Part shown: positions 4,916 to 5,484 of the stretch, one piece after another
Layout: the number at the start of each line of letters is the position of its first letter
Numbering within the stretch: the first letter of the stretch is position 1
Source: Caulobacteraceae bacterium
Lineage (GTDB): Bacteria; Pseudomonadota; Alphaproteobacteria; Caulobacterales; Caulobacteraceae
DNA length: 5,484 nt
Assembly (NCBI GenBank): GCA_947452665.1
Contig: CANGEH010000168.1
Coordinates: 1-5,484 of the forward strand
Reading direction: 5' to 3'
Made by a program: the position numbers and the translations under genes
Notes under the pieces: model-generated
Databases searched by the model: none
What the model saw: the letters and a program-made list of their open reading frames with translations, nothing else
Told to the model about the DNA's origin: nothing

Positions 4916-5484
4916 ATGTTTCGTGCGCCATCCGCAAAATCCTTAATGACTCGGGCGCTTTGCGGCGCTGCGGTGTCCTTGCCCCTATTGTTTGCGTCCC
5001 TGCCAGCCTCGGCATCGGATGCTTCGGGAAAATTCACGGCCAGGGGCGTTGGTTCAAACGCCTGTTCAGCTGTACTGACCTCGTTAAGGGACGATAAGAT
5101 CGCGACCTCGCTCTATGGGTCTTGGTTGATGGGTTACGCCAGTGCCTATAATCGCAATGTGCCCCAGACCTTTGACATATTGCCGACCGCAACTGGCTCG
5201 GACCTGATGGGGATTGTCATGGCGGTGTGCCGGATTTCGCCAACCGCCTCGCTCGAAACGGCGACAGCCCAGGCCCTAGCTGCGGTCGCCCCGATGCGTC
5301 TGACCCGCGAAACGCCTTTGGTTAAGGTTGTCTCCGATGGCAAGAGCGTTGATATTCGCCAAGAGGCCGTGACCAATCTGCAGCAGGGCCTGCTGGACAA
5401 GGGCCTGTATCGCGGCCCCGTCAATGGCGTCAGTTCGCCGGCCCTGGTGGCGGCGATCAAGACCCTGCAGACGCGGGAAAAACT
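4916..5484 (+). CDS. Exported protein with C-terminal peptidoglycan-binding domain (3' end outside window)
   Basis: The frame runs 189 codons to the window edge without a stop. Residues 1-33 look like a Sec signal peptide (hydrophobic 14-28, cleavage ASA-S after 33). Residues about 44-124 form a small helical module with two cysteines (C50, C105), a GSWLMGYASAYN segment (68-79) and an AVCRISP segment followed by an Ala-rich helix. This layout recalls the HdeA/Rap1a-type small periplasmic fold, but I do not recognise the family with certainty. Residues about 147-184 match a PG_binding_1 domain: AVTNLQQGLLDKGLYRGPVNGV, then ALVAAIKTLQ, the usual LQ-x-L-x-x-x-G-Y-x-G-x-x-G pattern, with Asn at the usual Asp. 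It probably acts in the periplasm bound to the wall; any enzymatic domain would lie further right. It follows hfaB but has its own promoter and ribosome site. It is not HfaD as far as I can judge. Confidence 0.8.
   Translation, partial: MFRAPSAKSLMTRALCGAAVSLPLLFASLPASASDASGKFTARGVGSNACSAVLTSLRDDKIATSLYGSWLMGYASAYNRNVPQTFDILPTATGSDLMGIVMAVCRISPTASLETATAQALAAVAPMRLTRETPLVKVVSDGKSVDIRQEAVTNLQQGLLDKGLYRGPVNGVSSPALVAAIKTLQTREK

Overview
The window looks like chromosomal DNA of an alphaproteobacterium, most likely one of the Caulobacterales (stalked, holdfast-forming bacteria). The main reason is an adjacent pair that reads as hfaA-hfaB, the holdfast anchor genes of that order: a small secreted repeat protein followed by a CsgG-like outer-membrane lipoprotein. 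Candidate CtrA boxes and the moderately GC-rich coding sequence with weak promoters fit this. Genus is not resolved; no rRNA or other marker is present.

Left half (1-2386), all on the minus strand, is a small metabolic cluster: an iron-type alcohol dehydrogenase of the maleylacetate-reductase-like branch (2386-1211), a TetR-family regulator (1134-499), and the first 129 codons of an AMP-forming acyl-CoA ligase that runs off the left edge (389-1). The ligase-TetR-dehydrogenase set suggests catabolism of a carboxylic or aromatic acid through CoA thioesters under TetR repression. The substrate cannot be read from the sequence. Palindromes lie in each non-coding gap: 412-431 before the ligase, 1156-1188 before tetR and 2434-2445 over the dehydrogenase -10 element. 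These are the natural candidates for regulator binding.

The middle (2387-2754) is a divergent control region of about 370 bp. It holds the dehydrogenase promoter on one side and, for hfaA, two CtrA-like boxes, a GC hairpin and a long leader ending in a good Shine-Dalgarno.

The right half (2755-5484), on the plus strand, encodes cell-envelope functions. HfaA (200 aa, exported, curli-like with two imperfect 30-residue-period repeats) and HfaB (464 aa, CsgG pore plus an OmpA-like C-terminal domain) are 10 bp apart and presumably one transcript: HfaB would export and hold HfaA at the cell pole to anchor the adhesive holdfast. An AT-rich gap of 153 bp with its own promoter follows. Instead of an immediately adjacent hfaD there is a separately started gene for an exported protein with a C-terminal peptidoglycan-binding domain, cut by the right edge. 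Two peptidoglycan-binding-type modules next to a holdfast anchor suggest a wall-tethering theme. That is inference.

No tRNA, rRNA, CRISPR array, transposase or insertion sequence was seen.
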